Shown: positions 18,595 to 28,820, counted from the first letter of the stretch. The stretch: DNA of 53,078 nt from an uncultured Clostridia bacterium (GCA_944386285.1 CALXAM010000015.1:1-53078); one strand, 5' to 3'. A program made the numbers and translations. Notes: generated from the letters alone by a model not told the origin.

Positions 18595-19095
18595 ATGTCC
18601 GCTGCAAAAAAAGTAGCTGTCATCATGGGAAGCGACAGTGATTTGCCTGTTGTCGCCCCTGCAATCCGCGAACTCAAACGCTTTGGCGTCGAGGTGGAGG
18701 CACACGTCATGTCTGCGCACCGCACCCCGGAAGAAGCTGCTGCTTTTTCTCACAATGCAAAAGAAAACGGCTTTGGCGTCATTATTGCTGCTGCCGGAAA
18801 AGCTGCACATTTGGCCGGCGTTCTGGCTGCGCACACTACATTGCCAGTCATCGGTATTCCGGTCAAATCATCTACACTTGACGGCTTAGATGCGCTGCTC
18901 GCAACGGTGCAGATGCCTTCTGGTATCCCGGTTGCAACTGTCGCAATCGACGGTGCAAAAAACGCAGCACTTTTGGCTGTACAGATGCTCGCATTGTCAG
19001 ATGACCGTCTTGCCGATGCACTTTGCGAAATGAAACAGCAGATGGCAGACGAAGTCCGCAAAAAAGACAGCGCACTCGATGTAAGCGAGATTTAA
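18595..19095 (+). CDS. purE: N5-carboxyaminoimidazole ribonucleotide mutase, PurE
   Basis: A 166-residue class I PurE. It opens with [13 protein letters not shown] (the substrate loop), followed by SAHRTPEE and [14 protein letters not shown], all hallmark segments. It makes CAIR from N5-CAIR; no purK is in this operon. It is the first gene of purECFMNO-V-D, with AAAGGAG 10 bp before the ATG and an attenuator-like terminator upstream. The cytosolic octamer length is normal. Confidence 0.95.
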   Translation: MSAAKKVAVIMGSDSDLPVVAPAIRELKRFGVEVEAHVMSAHRTPEEAAAFSHNAKENGFGVIIAAAGKAAHLAGVLAAHTTLPVIGIPVKSSTLDGLDALLATVQMPSGIPVATVAIDGAKNAALLAVQMLALSDDRLADALCEMKQQMADEVRKKDSALDVSEI

Positions 19096-19160
19096 TCATT
19101 CTGCTCATTTTTAAAAAAGGGCTCTGCCCCGTTTTGTGATTTTAAAGGAGGAACCATCCA

Positions 19161-19871
19161 ATGGAAAAACGTGAACTGCTCTATGAAGGAAAAGCAAAAA
19201 AAGTATTCAAAACCGATGACGAGAACGCATATATCGTCGATTACAAAGACGATGCAACCGCTTTAAACGGTCTTAAAAAAGGCACCATTCACGACAAAGG
19301 TATCATCAACAACCGTGTTACCAACCACCTGATGAAACTGCTTGAGAAAAACGGCGTGCCGACCCATCTGATCAAAGAACTTTCCGACCGTGAAACACTC
19401 GTAAAAAAAGTAACTATCGTTCCGCTCGAAGTTATCGTCAGAAACGTTGCAGCAGGCTCGCTCGCAAAACGTCTTGGTCTGCCGGAAGGCACTGTACTGT
19501 CGAAAACCGTGCTCGAATACTGCTATAAAGATGACGCACTGGGCGACCCGATGGTCAACGAATACCACATCATGGCAATGAACTTCTGCACAAAAGAAGA
19601 GCTCGACCTGATCGCTTCCTACGCATTAAAAATCAACGAGATCCTGACTGAGTACTTAAAAGACGTCAACATCTCGCTTATCGACTTCAAACTTGAATTC
19701 GGCAAAACAGCAGACGGCACCATCGTTTTAGCTGACGAGATCTCGCCGGATACCTGCCGTTTCTGGGACACTGTTACCCACGAAAAACTCGACAAAGACC
19801 GCTTCCGCAGAGATATGGGTGGCGAAGAGGATGCATACAAAGAAATCCTCGCACGTCTGCTGGGCGAATAA
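19161..19871 (+). CDS. purC: SAICAR synthetase, PurC
   Basis: A 236-residue enzyme joining CAIR and aspartate (ATP-dependent). Landmarks are [11 protein letters not shown] at the N terminus, [22 protein letters not shown] near residue 92, and [12 protein letters not shown] near 192. Length is that of bacterial PurC. TAAAGGAGG precedes the ATG. It lies 65 bp after purE; the gap has only a short GGGC/GCCC hairpin. Confidence 0.96.
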   Translation: MEKRELLYEGKAKKVFKTDDENAYIVDYKDDATALNGLKKGTIHDKGIINNRVTNHLMKLLEKNGVPTHLIKELSDRETLVKKVTIVPLEVIVRNVAAGSLAKRLGLPEGTVLSKTVLEYCYKDDALGDPMVNEYHIMAMNFCTKEELDLIASYALKINEILTEYLKDVNISLIDFKLEFGKTADGTIVLADEISPDTCRFWDTVTHEKLDKDRFRRDMGGEEDAYKEILARLLGE

Positions 19872-19898
19872 TCGCTGTTTTTGAGGCAACCCTTTTTT

Positions 19899-19925
19899 CT
19901 GTCCCGTACTTTTGGTGCGGGACAG
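19899..19925 (+). terminator. Hairpin between purC and the purF homologue
   Basis: CTGTCCCGTAC (19899-19909) pairs with GTGCGGGACAG (19915-19925) with one mismatch. The following bases (GTTGATTCTA) are not a U-tract, so this is more likely a processing or mRNA-stability hairpin inside the operon than a terminator. Confidence 0.5.
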
Positions 19926-19963
19926 GTTGATTCTATCGTGATTTTTATTTGAAGGAGTGTACT

Positions 19964-21379
19964 ATGGGCGGTATTTTTGGCGTGGTATCAAAAAAAGACT
20001 GTGTAATGGACTTATTCTTCGGCACAGACTATCATTCACATTTGGGCACAAGACGCGGCGGTATGGCGGTTTACTCGGAACAAACCGGCATTTCCCGCGC
20101 CATTCATAACATTGAAAATTCCCCGTTTCGGACAAAGTTTGAACGCGATGTCAACGAAATGAGCGGCAACATGGGCATTGGCTGTATCAGCGACATGGAC
20201 CCGCAGCCGCTGATTGTCCGCTCGCACCTTGGCACCTATGCAATCACAACCGTTGGACGCATCAACAACGAACAGACGCTTACAACGCTTTGCTTTGAAC
20301 GTGGAAAGTCACATTTTCTTGAGATGAGCGGCGGACACATTAACTCCACCGAGCTCACTGCGGCGCTCATCAACCAGAAAAACACGATTGAAGAAGGCAT
20401 TCGCTACGCGCAGGAGATGATCGACGGCTCAATGACGCTGATGCTCCTGACCAAAACCGGTATTTACGCCGCACGCGACCGCATGGGACGCACCCCGCTG
20501 GTTCTCGGCCAGAAAGAGGACGGCTACTGCTTGTCATTTGAGTCGTTTGCCTACTTAAACCTCGGCTACCATACGCTGCGCGAGTTAGGTCCGGGTGAGA
20601 TTGTTCATGTAACACCGAGTGGTGTGGAACAACTTCGTGCGCCGGACAAAAAAATGAAAATCTGTGCGTTCCTGTGGACGTATTATGGTTACCCGACTTC
20701 GTGCTACGAGGGCGTAAATGTCGAGCGCATGCGCTACGACTGCGGCCGGATTTTGGCAAAACACGACGGTATGAAACCGGGCGATCTTGACTATGTGGCA
20801 GGTGTTCCGGATTCCGGAACAGCACACGCCATCGGTTATGCGAACGAATCAGGTATTCCATTCGCCCGCCCGTTTATCAAATATACCCCGACATGGCCCA
20901 GAAGCTTTATGCCGCAGAATCAGTCGATGCGCAACCTTGTCGCACATATGAAACTGATTCCGGTTGACTCTTTAATCCGCGGCAAACGCCTCTTGTTCAT
21001 CGATGACTCGATCGTGCGCGGTACACAGATGGGCGAAACCGTTTCGTTCTTATATGAAAGCGGCGCGAAAGAAGTACACATTCGTCCGGCATGTCCGCCG
21101 ATTCTGTACGGCTGCAAATATTTGAACTTCTCACGTTCAACAAGCGAGATGGATCTGATTGCACGCCGTGCGATCAAAGATCTTGAGGGCACTGCCGATA
21201 ACTCGGTCATCGCTCCGTACACCGACTATACAACTGACAAGTATTCGCAGATGGTCAACTGGATCGCGAAAAAGTTAAACTTTACCTCACTCCATTTCCA
21301 GACACTCGACGATATGCTCGAGTCCTTAGGTCTTGACAAAGACTGCATCTGCACCTATTGTTGGACTGGCGAAGAATAA
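19964..21379 (+). CDS. purF: PurF-like amidophosphoribosyltransferase lacking the catalytic Cys
   Basis: A 471-residue class II amidotransferase plus phosphoribosyltransferase homologue, in the purF position of the operon. The PRPP loop [13 protein letters not shown] near residue 345 is intact and the C terminus keeps CICTYCWTG, like the Fe-S Cys of Bacillus PurF. The glutaminase half is degenerate. The protein begins MGGIFG instead of (M)CGIFG, so the N-terminal nucleophile is Gly2; HRGQESAG is replaced by TRRGGMAVY and the HNGN segment by GRINNEQ. ATG 19964 is set by AAGGAG; an upstream TTG frame contains a Cys, but it is four residues out of register and lies on the ribosome binding site. 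Similar Cys-less proteins occur in other anaerobes (recollection). It may use free ammonia or a partner glutaminase. Confidence 0.85.
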   Translation: MGGIFGVVSKKDCVMDLFFGTDYHSHLGTRRGGMAVYSEQTGISRAIHNIENSPFRTKFERDVNEMSGNMGIGCISDMDPQPLIVRSHLGTYAITTVGRINNEQTLTTLCFERGKSHFLEMSGGHINSTELTAALINQKNTIEEGIRYAQEMIDGSMTLMLLTKTGIYAARDRMGRTPLVLGQKEDGYCLSFESFAYLNLGYHTLRELGPGEIVHVTPSGVEQLRAPDKKMKICAFLWTYYGYPTSCYEGVNVERMRYDCGRILAKHDGMKPGDLDYVAGVPDSGTAHAIGYANESGIPFARPFIKYTPTWPRSFMPQNQSMRNLVAHMKLIPVDSLIRGKRLLFIDDSIVRGTQMGETVSFLYESGAKEVHIRPACPPILYGCKYLNFSRSTSEMDLIARRAIKDLEGTADNSVIAPYTDYTTDKYSQMVNWIAKKLNFTSLHFQTLDDMLESLGLDKDCICTYCWTGEE

Positions 21380-21420
21380 ACAAAAAAGACGGGAATTTCC
21401 CGCAGAAAGGACGTTTCCTT

Positions 21421-22455
21421 ATGAAAAGCTTCAGCGAAAGCTATAAAGAGGCCGGCGTTGACGTAACTGCCGGTTACAAAGCAGTGGAACTGATGAAAGA
21501 ACACGTCAAAAAAACAACGATTCCGGGTGTTGTTTCCGGCATCGGCGGATTCGGCGGACTGTTCGCGCCCGATCTTTCGGGAATGAGTAACCCGGTGCTC
21601 GTTTCGGGCACAGACGGCGTCGGCACCAAACTCGTGGCGGCAATGCTCTTAGACAAGCACGACACCATCGGCATCGACTGCGTTGCAATGTGTGTAAACG
21701 ATGTCGTTTGCTGCGGCGCAAAACCGCTGTTCTTCTTGGACTACATTGCATGCGGCAAAAATATTCCGGAGAAAATCGCTTCGATCGTCAAAGGCGTTGC
21801 AGACGGCTGTGTGGAATCCGGCTGTGCACTGATCGGCGGCGAAACTGCAGAGCATCCGGGCGTCATGCCGGACGAGGAATACGACCTCGCTGGCTTCACC
21901 GTCGGCATCGTCGACCGTGACAAAATCATCGACGGTTCCCGCATGGAGCCGGGCGACGTTTTGATCGGTATCGCTTCTTCGGGTGTGCATTCGAACGGCT
22001 TCTCGCTCGTGCGTAAAGTGTTCGGTCTGACCAAAGAAAAACTCGAAACCTACTATGAAGAGCTCGGCACCACACTGGGCGAAGCACTGCTCGCGCCGAC
22101 CAGACTGTATGTAAAACCGGTACTTAACGCCATCGAAAAAGCAGATGTGAAAGCCATCTCCCACATCACCGGCGGCGGTTTTTATGAGAACATTCCGCGT
22201 ATGATGAAAGAGGGCTGCACTGCAAAAGTGAACCGTGCAGCTGTTCCGGTTCTGCCGATCTTTGAACTTATCGCAAAAACAGGAAATATTCCGGAGCGCG
22301 ATATGTTCAACACCTTCAATATGGGTGTCGGCATGATTATGGCTGTTTCCAAAGAAACCGCAGACGACGCGATCCGCGCACTGACCGAGTCGGGCGAAAC
22401 CGCATTCGTTTTAGGCGAAGTCATTGAAGGCGACGAAGGCGTCATCATCGAATAA
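21421..22455 (+). CDS. purM: AIR synthetase, PurM
   Basis: A 344-residue phosphoribosylformylglycinamidine cyclo-ligase. The family landmarks are [33 protein letters not shown], the ATP-site [19 protein letters not shown] and [13 protein letters not shown]. It closes FGAM to AIR using ATP. AAAGGA precedes the ATG at 21421; frames starting earlier would overlap purF. Downstream purN starts 11 bp after its stop. Confidence 0.96.
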   Translation: MKSFSESYKEAGVDVTAGYKAVELMKEHVKKTTIPGVVSGIGGFGGLFAPDLSGMSNPVLVSGTDGVGTKLVAAMLLDKHDTIGIDCVAMCVNDVVCCGAKPLFFLDYIACGKNIPEKIASIVKGVADGCVESGCALIGGETAEHPGVMPDEEYDLAGFTVGIVDRDKIIDGSRMEPGDVLIGIASSGVHSNGFSLVRKVFGLTKEKLETYYEELGTTLGEALLAPTRLYVKPVLNAIEKADVKAISHITGGGFYENIPRMMKEGCTAKVNRAAVPVLPIFELIAKTGNIPERDMFNTFNMGVGMIMAVSKETADDAIRALTESGETAFVLGEVIEGDEGVIIE

Positions 22456-22466
22456 GAGGGCGTCCT

Positions 22467-23096
22467 ATGAAAAAGATTGTGGTACTTGTTTCGGGCGGCG
22501 GCACCAACTTACAGGCGCTCATTGACGCAGAACGCGCAGGCGAGATCAAAAACGGCAAAATCACCTGTGTCATTGCGTCCCGTCCCGATGCTTACGCGCT
22601 GACCCGTGCGCAGAACGCGGGGATCAACACACGCGTGATCGAGAGAAAACAGTTTGAAAACGCAAAAACATTCAGCGAAGCACTGCTTGCGGCACTGGAT
22701 GAAGAACAGGCGGATCTCGTGGTCTATGCGGGATTCATGACAATCGTTGACCGATTGGTATCCGATGTATACAAAAACCGGATGATCAACGTCCATCCGG
22801 CGCTCATTCCGAGCTTCTGCGGCAAAGGTCTTTACGGCCTGCACGTGCATGAAGCCGCACTCAAAAAAGGTGTGAAGCTCACGGGTGCGACCGTTCATTT
22901 CGTCAACGAAGTCTGCGACGGCGGTCCGATCATTCTGCAAAAAGCGGTCGAGGTTCGTTCAGACGACACGCCCGAAACACTTCAGCGCCGTGTCATGGAG
23001 GAAGCCGAATGGAAGATCCTCCCGAAAGCCGTTTCACTGTTCTGCGAAGACAAAATCACTGTAACCGACGACGGCATCGCCGTCATTCATGAATAA
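22467..23096 (+). CDS. purN: GAR transformylase, PurN (formyl-THF dependent)
   Basis: A 209-residue enzyme. VLVSGGGTNLQALI binds substrate phosphate, INVHPALIPSF holds the catalytic Asn and His, and VNEVCDGGPII the catalytic Asp. It formylates GAR with 10-formyl-THF. AGAGGG precedes the ATG. Dependence on formyl-folate at this step and at the AICAR step links the operon to the folT transporter at 50.3 kb. Confidence 0.95.
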   Translation: MKKIVVLVSGGGTNLQALIDAERAGEIKNGKITCVIASRPDAYALTRAQNAGINTRVIERKQFENAKTFSEALLAALDEEQADLVVYAGFMTIVDRLVSDVYKNRMINVHPALIPSFCGKGLYGLHVHEAALKKGVKLTGATVHFVNEVCDGGPIILQKAVEVRSDDTPETLQRRVMEEAEWKILPKAVSLFCEDKITVTDDGIAVIHE

Positions 23097-23116
23097 ACCG
23101 AAGGAGGATGTTTCCC

Positions 23117-23830
23117 ATGTGCTATGATTTGACTGCTCTGCTTTCCGAAAACACCTACCCGGGCCGCGGCATCGTCATCGGCAAAACAGCCGACGGCAAA
23201 CACGCTGCCATTGCTTACTTCATCATGGGCAGAAGCGAAAACTCGAGAAACCGTATTTTTGAAGAAAACGAGGACTGCGGCATCCGCACCCGTGCATATG
23301 ATGAGTCGAAACTTGTCGACCCATCGCTGATTATCTACTCCCCGGTCCGCAAACTGGGCGACGATTTGATCGTCACAAACGGCGACCAGACCGACACCGT
23401 TTACGATTTCATCAAAGAGGGCAAAACATTCGAGGATGCCCTGCGCACCCGCACCTTTGAGCCGGACGCACCGAACTTCACCCCGCGTATTTCCGGTATT
23501 GCGACCGTTAAAGACGGCGATTTTTCGTACAAGCTCTCGATCTTAAAGAGCGACGACGGAAACGATGCATCCGTACAGCGTTTCTTCTATGAATACGCAC
23601 AGCCGGTTGCAGGTAAAGGCCACTTCATCCACACCTACCGCTGTGACGGCAACCCGATTCCGAGCTTTTCCGGCGATCCGGAGCCGGTCGAGATTCCGAA
23701 CGATCTCGGCGTATTCACCACAATGATCTGGAAATCATTAAATGAGCAGAACAAAGTAAGCCTGTTCACCCGGTTTATTAACCTCGAAACTGGCGAATAC
23801 GAGACCCGCATCATCAACAAACACGAATAA
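23117..23830 (+). CDS. purO: IMP cyclohydrolase of the PurO family
   Basis: A 237-residue archaeal-type IMP cyclohydrolase, unrelated to the N-terminal domain of PurH. The signature NTYPGRGIVIG is at residues 13-23 with downstream GRSENSRNR. It performs the last step, FAICAR to IMP. The chosen ATG at 23117 is 9 bp after AAGGAGG; an ATG at 23108 abuts that site. It lies directly before a stand-alone AICAR transformylase gene, so the two together replace bifunctional PurH. A cytosolic protein with no added domain. Confidence 0.9.
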   Translation: MCYDLTALLSENTYPGRGIVIGKTADGKHAAIAYFIMGRSENSRNRIFEENEDCGIRTRAYDESKLVDPSLIIYSPVRKLGDDLIVTNGDQTDTVYDFIKEGKTFEDALRTRTFEPDAPNFTPRISGIATVKDGDFSYKLSILKSDDGNDASVQRFFYEYAQPVAGKGHFIHTYRCDGNPIPSFSGDPEPVEIPNDLGVFTTMIWKSLNEQNKVSLFTRFINLETGEYETRIINKHE

Positions 23831-23861
23831 TTGCAATTTCTGCAAGGAGGCGTTTTTTAAC

Positions 23862-25040
23862 ATGGCAAACGAACTCGCACTCAAATATGGCTGTAACCCG
23901 AATCAGAAACCGTCTCGCATTTTCATGAAAGACGGCGCAGAACTGCCGATCACCGTTCTCTGCGGCCGCCCGGGATACATCAACTTCCTCGATGCATTCA
24001 ACAGCTGGCAGCTTGTCAAAGAATTAAAAGAAGCAACCGGTCTGCCGGCTGCCGCTTCGTTTAAACACGTAAGCCCGGCAGGTGCCGCAGTCGGTCTGCC
24101 GCTGTCTGACGTTCTGCGTAAAATCTATTTTGTCGACGATGCAGAGCTCTCCCCGCTCGCTTGCGCATACGCGAGAGCTCGCGGCGCTGACCGTATGTCG
24201 TCCTATGGTGATTTTATCGCGCTGTCCGATTGCTGCGACGCAGAGACCGCAAAACTGATTGCACGCGAAGTGTCCGACGGTGTCATTGCACCGGATTACT
24301 CCGACGAAGCACTCGAGATCTTAAAATCGAAACGCAAAGGCAACTACAACGTCATCAAAATCGACCCGAACTACAAACCGGCGCCGATCGAGCACAAAGA
24401 CGTGTTCGGCATCACATTTGAGCAGGGCAGAAACGAGCTCGCAATCAACGAGGAACTGCTCGCAAATGTCATCACCGAGAACAAAGAAATTCCCTCCGAC
24501 GCAAAACGTGACCTCATCATCTCGCTCATCGCGTTAAAATACACCCAGTCGAACTCTGTCTGCTATGTCAAAGACGGTCAGGCAATCGGTATCGGTGCCG
24601 GCCAGCAGTCGAGAATTCACTGCACCCGTTTGGCAGGCAATAAAGCGGATATCTGGTGGCTGCGTCAACACGAAAAAGTGCTGAATCTGCCGTTTAAAGA
24701 GGGCATCCGCCGTGCAGACCGCGACAACGCAATCGACGTATACATCAGCGACGATTACGAGGATGTCATCGGCGACGACGTCTGGGCAGAAACCTTCACC
24801 GAGCAGCCCGCACCGCTCACCCGCGAGGAAAAACGCGCATGGCTTAACAAACTGACCGGCGTTGCACTCGGGTCGGACGCATTCTTCCCGTTCGGCGACA
24901 ACATCGAGCGCGCACACAGAAGCGGTGTCTGCTACATTGCACAGCCGGGCGGCTCCATCCGTGACGACCATGTCATCGACACCTGCAACAAATACAACAT
25001 CGCGATGGCCTTCACAGGCATTCGTCTGTTCCATCATTGA
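23862..25040 (+). CDS. Stand-alone AICAR transformylase (PurH C-terminal domain, PurV)
   Basis: A 392-residue protein matching only the AICAR formyltransferase half of PurH; the MGS-like IMP cyclohydrolase domain is absent. The catalytic Lys-His pair is in FKHVSPAGAAVGLPL near residue 68, with SNSVCYVKDGQAIGIGAGQQSR and FPFGDNIERAHRSGVCYIAQPGGS as family blocks. It formylates AICAR with 10-formyl-THF and passes FAICAR to PurO encoded just upstream. GCAAGGAGG precedes the start. Such domains are usually annotated as phosphoribosylaminoimidazolecarboxamide formyltransferase. Confidence 0.93.
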   Translation: MANELALKYGCNPNQKPSRIFMKDGAELPITVLCGRPGYINFLDAFNSWQLVKELKEATGLPAAASFKHVSPAGAAVGLPLSDVLRKIYFVDDAELSPLACAYARARGADRMSSYGDFIALSDCCDAETAKLIAREVSDGVIAPDYSDEALEILKSKRKGNYNVIKIDPNYKPAPIEHKDVFGITFEQGRNELAINEELLANVITENKEIPSDAKRDLIISLIALKYTQSNSVCYVKDGQAIGIGAGQQSRIHCTRLAGNKADIWWLRQHEKVLNLPFKEGIRRADRDNAIDVYISDDYEDVIGDDVWAETFTEQPAPLTREEKRAWLNKLTGVALGSDAFFPFGDNIERAHRSGVCYIAQPGGSIRDDHVIDTCNKYNIAMAFTGIRLFHH

Positions 25041-25061
25041 TCGAAAAGGAGGAACTTCTCC

Positions 25062-26345
25062 ATGAACGTATTAGTGGTAGGCGGCGGCGGACGCGAACAC
25101 GCCATCATCAAAAAACTCAAAGAGAGCAAAAAACAGCCGACCATCTTTGCGGCGCCGGGCAACGGCGGCATTGCTGCTGACGCAGTATGCGTGCCAGTGA
25201 AAGCAACCGACATCGACGGCATGGTCGCCTATGCAAAGGAAAATGCCATCGACTTCTGCGTGGTTGCACCGGATGATCCGCTGGTACTCGGCATGGTGGA
25301 CGCTATGGAAGCAGCAGGCATCCGCTGCTTCGGCCCGAACAAAAACGCGGCAATTTTGGAAGGCAGCAAGGTCTTTTCGAAAGATCTGATGAAAAAATAC
25401 AATATTCCGACCGCAGAATACGAAGTGTTCACCGATCCAAACGAAGCAATCCGATACGTTGAGGAATCGAACACGTTCCCGGCTGTCATCAAAGCGGACG
25501 GCTTAGCACTCGGTAAAGGTGTGATCATCGCGGAAACAAAGGAACAGGCAATCGACGGCATCCGCTCCATCATGGAAGACAAAATCTTCGGCAAAAGCGG
25601 CAACCAGATCGTCATTGAAGAATTCCTGACCGGTCCGGAGGTGTCCGTGCTGTCGTTCACCGATTCGCACACCCTTGTGCCGATGGTTTCGTCGATGGAT
25701 CACAAGCGTGCGCTCGACAACAACAAGGGACTGAACACCGGCGGCATGGGTACGATTGCACCGAATCCGTTTTATACAAAAGAAATCGCAGAGGAGTGCA
25801 TGAACACAATCTTCCTGCCGACCATGAACGCAATGAACGCAGAGGGCCGTCCGTTCAAAGGTGTCATCTACTTTGGTTTGATGCTCACACCGAAAGGCCC
25901 GAAAGTGATCGAGTATAACTGCCGGTTCGGCGATCCCGAAACCCAGGTCGTGCTTCCGCTGTTAGAGAGTGATTTGCTCGAAATCTTTGAAGCATGTGCA
26001 GACGAGCGTTTGGCTGACGTCGACGTAACATTCAAAGACGGTGCGGCGGCGTGTGTCATGATTGCATCGGGTGGCTATCCGGTCAAATATGAATCGGGCA
26101 AAGCAATTTCCGGCCTTGACGAAAACGGCCAGATGGCAGGTGCAACGGTGTATCATTCTGGCACAAAGCTTGAAAACGGTACATTTTACACCGCAGGCGG
26201 CCGTGTGCTCGGCATTTCTGCTTGCGGTGATACGCTTAAAGATGCACTGAACACTTCCTACGATGCCGTTTCCCGCATTTCGTTTGAAAAAATGCACTAC
26301 CGCACCGATATTGGCGCAGCAGCACTTGCAGCAGATAAGCACTGA
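25062..26345 (+). CDS. purD: Phosphoribosylamine-glycine ligase, PurD
   Basis: A 427-residue ATP-grasp ligase converting phosphoribosylamine and glycine to GAR. It opens VLVVGGGGREHAI, has the ATP-grasp lysine region PAVIKADGLALGKGV and metal-site EYNCRFGDPETQ. It is last in the operon, with AAAAGGAGG upstream and a bidirectional terminator after it. purL, purQ, purS, purB, purA and guaB are not in the window. Confidence 0.96.
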   Translation: MNVLVVGGGGREHAIIKKLKESKKQPTIFAAPGNGGIAADAVCVPVKATDIDGMVAYAKENAIDFCVVAPDDPLVLGMVDAMEAAGIRCFGPNKNAAILEGSKVFSKDLMKKYNIPTAEYEVFTDPNEAIRYVEESNTFPAVIKADGLALGKGVIIAETKEQAIDGIRSIMEDKIFGKSGNQIVIEEFLTGPEVSVLSFTDSHTLVPMVSSMDHKRALDNNKGLNTGGMGTIAPNPFYTKEIAEECMNTIFLPTMNAMNAEGRPFKGVIYFGLMLTPKGPKVIEYNCRFGDPETQVVLPLLESDLLEIFEACADERLADVDVTFKDGAAACVMIASGGYPVKYESGKAISGLDENGQMAGATVYHSGTKLENGTFYTAGGRVLGISACGDTLKDALNTSYDAVSRISFEKMHYRTDIGAAALAADKH

Positions 26346-26406
26346 TTCTATATGCAAATTTCATTTGCATCATTTTCGTCAAACAAACATACAATAGAAT
26401 AAACGA

Positions 26407-26454
26407 AATCCTCCCTTCGTCTGCAATCTCCTTGCAGCGGAGGGAGGATTTTTT
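26407..26454. terminator. Bidirectional terminator between purD and serA
   Basis: Arms AATCCTCCCT (26407-26416) and AGGGAGGATT (26441-26450) plus inner CTGCA/TGCAG, followed by a T-run to 26454. It serves both convergent operons. Confidence 0.85.
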
Positions 26455-26476
26455 AATCGGAGTGAATTTTTTAAAA

Positions 26477-27637
26477 TTATTTAATCACGAACACACGGAT
26501 CACGCCGTCGATTGCACGAATTGCTTCCACAATGTCGTCAGAAACAGCACCGTCCACATCGAGCATCGTATATGCATAATCGCCTTTCGATTTGTTCAAC
26601 ATATTCTCGATGTTTAATGCACTCAATGCGGTCGAAATCTGCGAAATGATCGTTTTCACGTTTTTGTGGATGATGCAGACACGGTCGAGATTCGTTTTTG
26701 GCATCGATGCATTCGGCAGGTTGACGCTATTTTTGATGTTGCCGTTTTCCAAGAAATCAATCAGTTCAAGTGCTGCCATACGCGCACAGTTATCCTCGGA
26801 TTCCGGTGTCGATGCACCCAGATGCGGGAATGCAACAACGCCCGGATGATCGAGCATTTCATCTGTCGGGAAGTCAGTCAGGTACACTTTCACCTGACGC
26901 TCATCGAGCGCTTCGAGCAGATCGGCCGTTTCAACCAGCTCGCCGCGTGCAAAGTTTAAAATCCGCACGCCCGGTTTCATCATTTTAATGGACGATGCAT
27001 TGATGCAGCCCTTTGTCTCTTTGGTTGCCGGAACATGCAGCGTGATATAATCGCAGTTTTCATAAATCTCTTTTAAGGAATTCGCATGAATAATGCTCTG
27101 CGAAAGGCCCCATGCGCCGTCAACGCTGATGTACGGGTCATAGCCGTACACCGTCATACCTAACGACTGTGCCGCATTTGCAACGAGAACGCCAATCGCA
27201 CCCAATCCAATAACACCGAGTTTCTTGCCCATAATCTCAGGGCCTGCAAATTGTGACTTCCCTTTTTCGACAAGTTTTGATACTTCGGCGCCGTTTCCTT
27301 TTAACGTTTTGACCCACTCCATGGATGCTGCAACTTTTCGAGATGCCATCAAAAGTGCCATAATCACCATCTCTTTGACGGCGTTTGCATTCGCACCCGG
27401 TGTGTTGAACACGACGATACCCTGCTCACTGCATTTGTCTACCGGAATGTTGTTGACGCCTGCGCCCGCACGTGCAATCGCTTTGAGCGAAGCCGGAAAT
27501 TCCATGTCATGTAACGATGCCGAACGTACCATAATGGCATCCGGCTCGTTCATCTCATCGCCCCATGTGTACTGCGTACGGTCAAAATTATCAAGACCTG
27601 CAGGCGAGATTTTATTCATTGTCTGAATCTGAAACAT
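26477..27637 (-). CDS. serA: D-3-phosphoglycerate dehydrogenase, SerA
   Basis: A 386-residue NAD-dependent enzyme starting the serine pathway. ARAGAGVNNIPVDKC opens the substrate domain, GVIGLGAIGVLVANAA is the dinucleotide loop near residue 145, and HLGASTPESEDNC holds the catalytic His. A C-terminal ACT domain (about 315-386) would bind serine for feedback control. The start at 27637 follows AAGGAG; a longer frame from 27760 overlaps serC and was rejected. It is downstream of serC by 16 bp. Serine feeds glycine and one-carbon units to the adjacent purine operon. Confidence 0.94.
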   Translation of the reverse strand: MFQIQTMNKISPAGLDNFDRTQYTWGDEMNEPDAIMVRSASLHDMEFPASLKAIARAGAGVNNIPVDKCSEQGIVVFNTPGANANAVKEMVIMALLMASRKVAASMEWVKTLKGNGAEVSKLVEKGKSQFAGPEIMGKKLGVIGLGAIGVLVANAAQSLGMTVYGYDPYISVDGAWGLSQSIIHANSLKEIYENCDYITLHVPATKETKGCINASSIKMMKPGVRILNFARGELVETADLLEALDERQVKVYLTDFPTDEMLDHPGVVAFPHLGASTPESEDNCARMAALELIDFLENGNIKNSVNLPNASMPKTNLDRVCIIHKNVKTIISQISTALSALNIENMLNKSKGDYAYTMLDVDGAVSDDIVEAIRAIDGVIRVFVIK

Positions 27638-27653
27638 CAGTGAACACTCCTTT

Positions 27654-28745
27654 TCATGCATTTTTATGCGCTTCTTCAAATTCGCGCATAAACGCCACCA
27701 ATTTCTCGACGCCCTCGATCGGCATTGCGTTATAGATGGATGCACGCATGCCGCCGACACTGCGGTGACCTTTCAAATTCACAAAGCCGCGTTTCGTGGC
27801 CTCAGCAATAAACTCTTTGTCGAGTGCTTCGTCGCCAGTGATAAACGGCACGTTCATCATGGAACGCGAATCTTTTTCGACTGTTCCTTTGAACAGCGCG
27901 GATTGATCGAGGAAATCATAGAGAATTGCCGCTTTTTTCTCGTTCAATTCTTTCATTTTTTCGAGTCCGCCAATCTCGTTTTCGATCCAGTCAAGCACAA
28001 GCTTTGCAATATAGATCGCATACGTCGGCGGTGTGTTAAACATCGAATCGTTGTCTGCATGGGTTTTGTAATTAAACATGGTCGGCGTTTTTTCCATTGC
28101 ATTGCCGATTAAGTCCTCGCGGATGATAACAACGGTCAAACCTGCCGGGCCCATGTTTTTCTGTGCACCGGCATACAAAACGCCGAATTTTTTAACATCA
28201 ATCGGCTCGGACAGAATGCAGGAACTTACGTCTGCAACCAGTGGTACATCACCAGTATCCGGCAACTCTTTGAATTTCGTGCCATAGATCGTGTTGTTCA
28301 TGCAGATATGGAAATAGTCCGCATCTTTGTCGAATGTAGACGGATCAAGTTTCGGAATATACGAAAACGTGCGGTCTGCCGAGGAAGCAACCACATTTGC
28401 CGTACCGTAACGAGCGGCTTCGGCATATGCTTTTTTCGCCCACTGACCAGTGATCACAAAATCCGCTTTGTTGTTTTTGTTCATGAGGTTTAGCGGAATC
28501 ATTGCAAACTGCGACGATGCGCCGCCCTGCAAAAATAGCACCTTGTAGTTGTCCGGAATGTTCATGACACGGCGCAAAGAGGCTTCACATGACTTGATGA
28601 TTTCATCATATACTTTTGAGCGGTGCGACATTTCCATAACGGACTGGCCGCTGCCGTTATAATCAAGCATCTCATCTGCTGCTTTTTTCAAAACCGATTC
28701 AGGCAAAACCGACGGGCCTGCGCTGAAGTTATAAACTCTGCTCAT
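27654..28745 (-). CDS. serC: Phosphoserine aminotransferase, SerC
   Basis: A 363-residue PLP enzyme. It opens VYNFSAGPSVLPESVL, with GGASSQFAMIP for PLP phosphate, the Schiff-base Lys in YAGAQKNMGPAGLT near residue 196, and HRSVGGMRASIYN. It converts 3-phosphohydroxypyruvate and glutamate to phosphoserine. AAGGGG precedes the start. It is the first gene of the serC-serA operon; no serB was found. Confidence 0.96.
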   Translation of the reverse strand: MSRVYNFSAGPSVLPESVLKKAADEMLDYNGSGQSVMEMSHRSKVYDEIIKSCEASLRRVMNIPDNYKVLFLQGGASSQFAMIPLNLMNKNNKADFVITGQWAKKAYAEAARYGTANVVASSADRTFSYIPKLDPSTFDKDADYFHICMNNTIYGTKFKELPDTGDVPLVADVSSCILSEPIDVKKFGVLYAGAQKNMGPAGLTVVIIREDLIGNAMEKTPTMFNYKTHADNDSMFNTPPTYAIYIAKLVLDWIENEIGGLEKMKELNEKKAAILYDFLDQSALFKGTVEKDSRSMMNVPFITGDEALDKEFIAEATKRGFVNLKGHRSVGGMRASIYNAMPIEGVEKLVAFMREFEEAHKNA

Positions 28746-28820
28746 GTGACATTAACCCCTTTTCTGCATCACAGTGCGTTCACTTTTATACTGCACTGCT
28801 TTAAATTATGTGTACTTCAT

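Noticed and set aside
18196..18834. A 212-codon minus-strand frame over the purE leader
   Set aside because: It crosses a plus-strand terminator, the pur promoter and the start of purE, and resembles no protein.
19949..19963. Upstream TTG start giving the PurF homologue a Cys near its N terminus
   Set aside because: The TTG overlaps the AAGGAG ribosome binding site, and the Cys would be four residues before the position aligned with the catalytic Cys.
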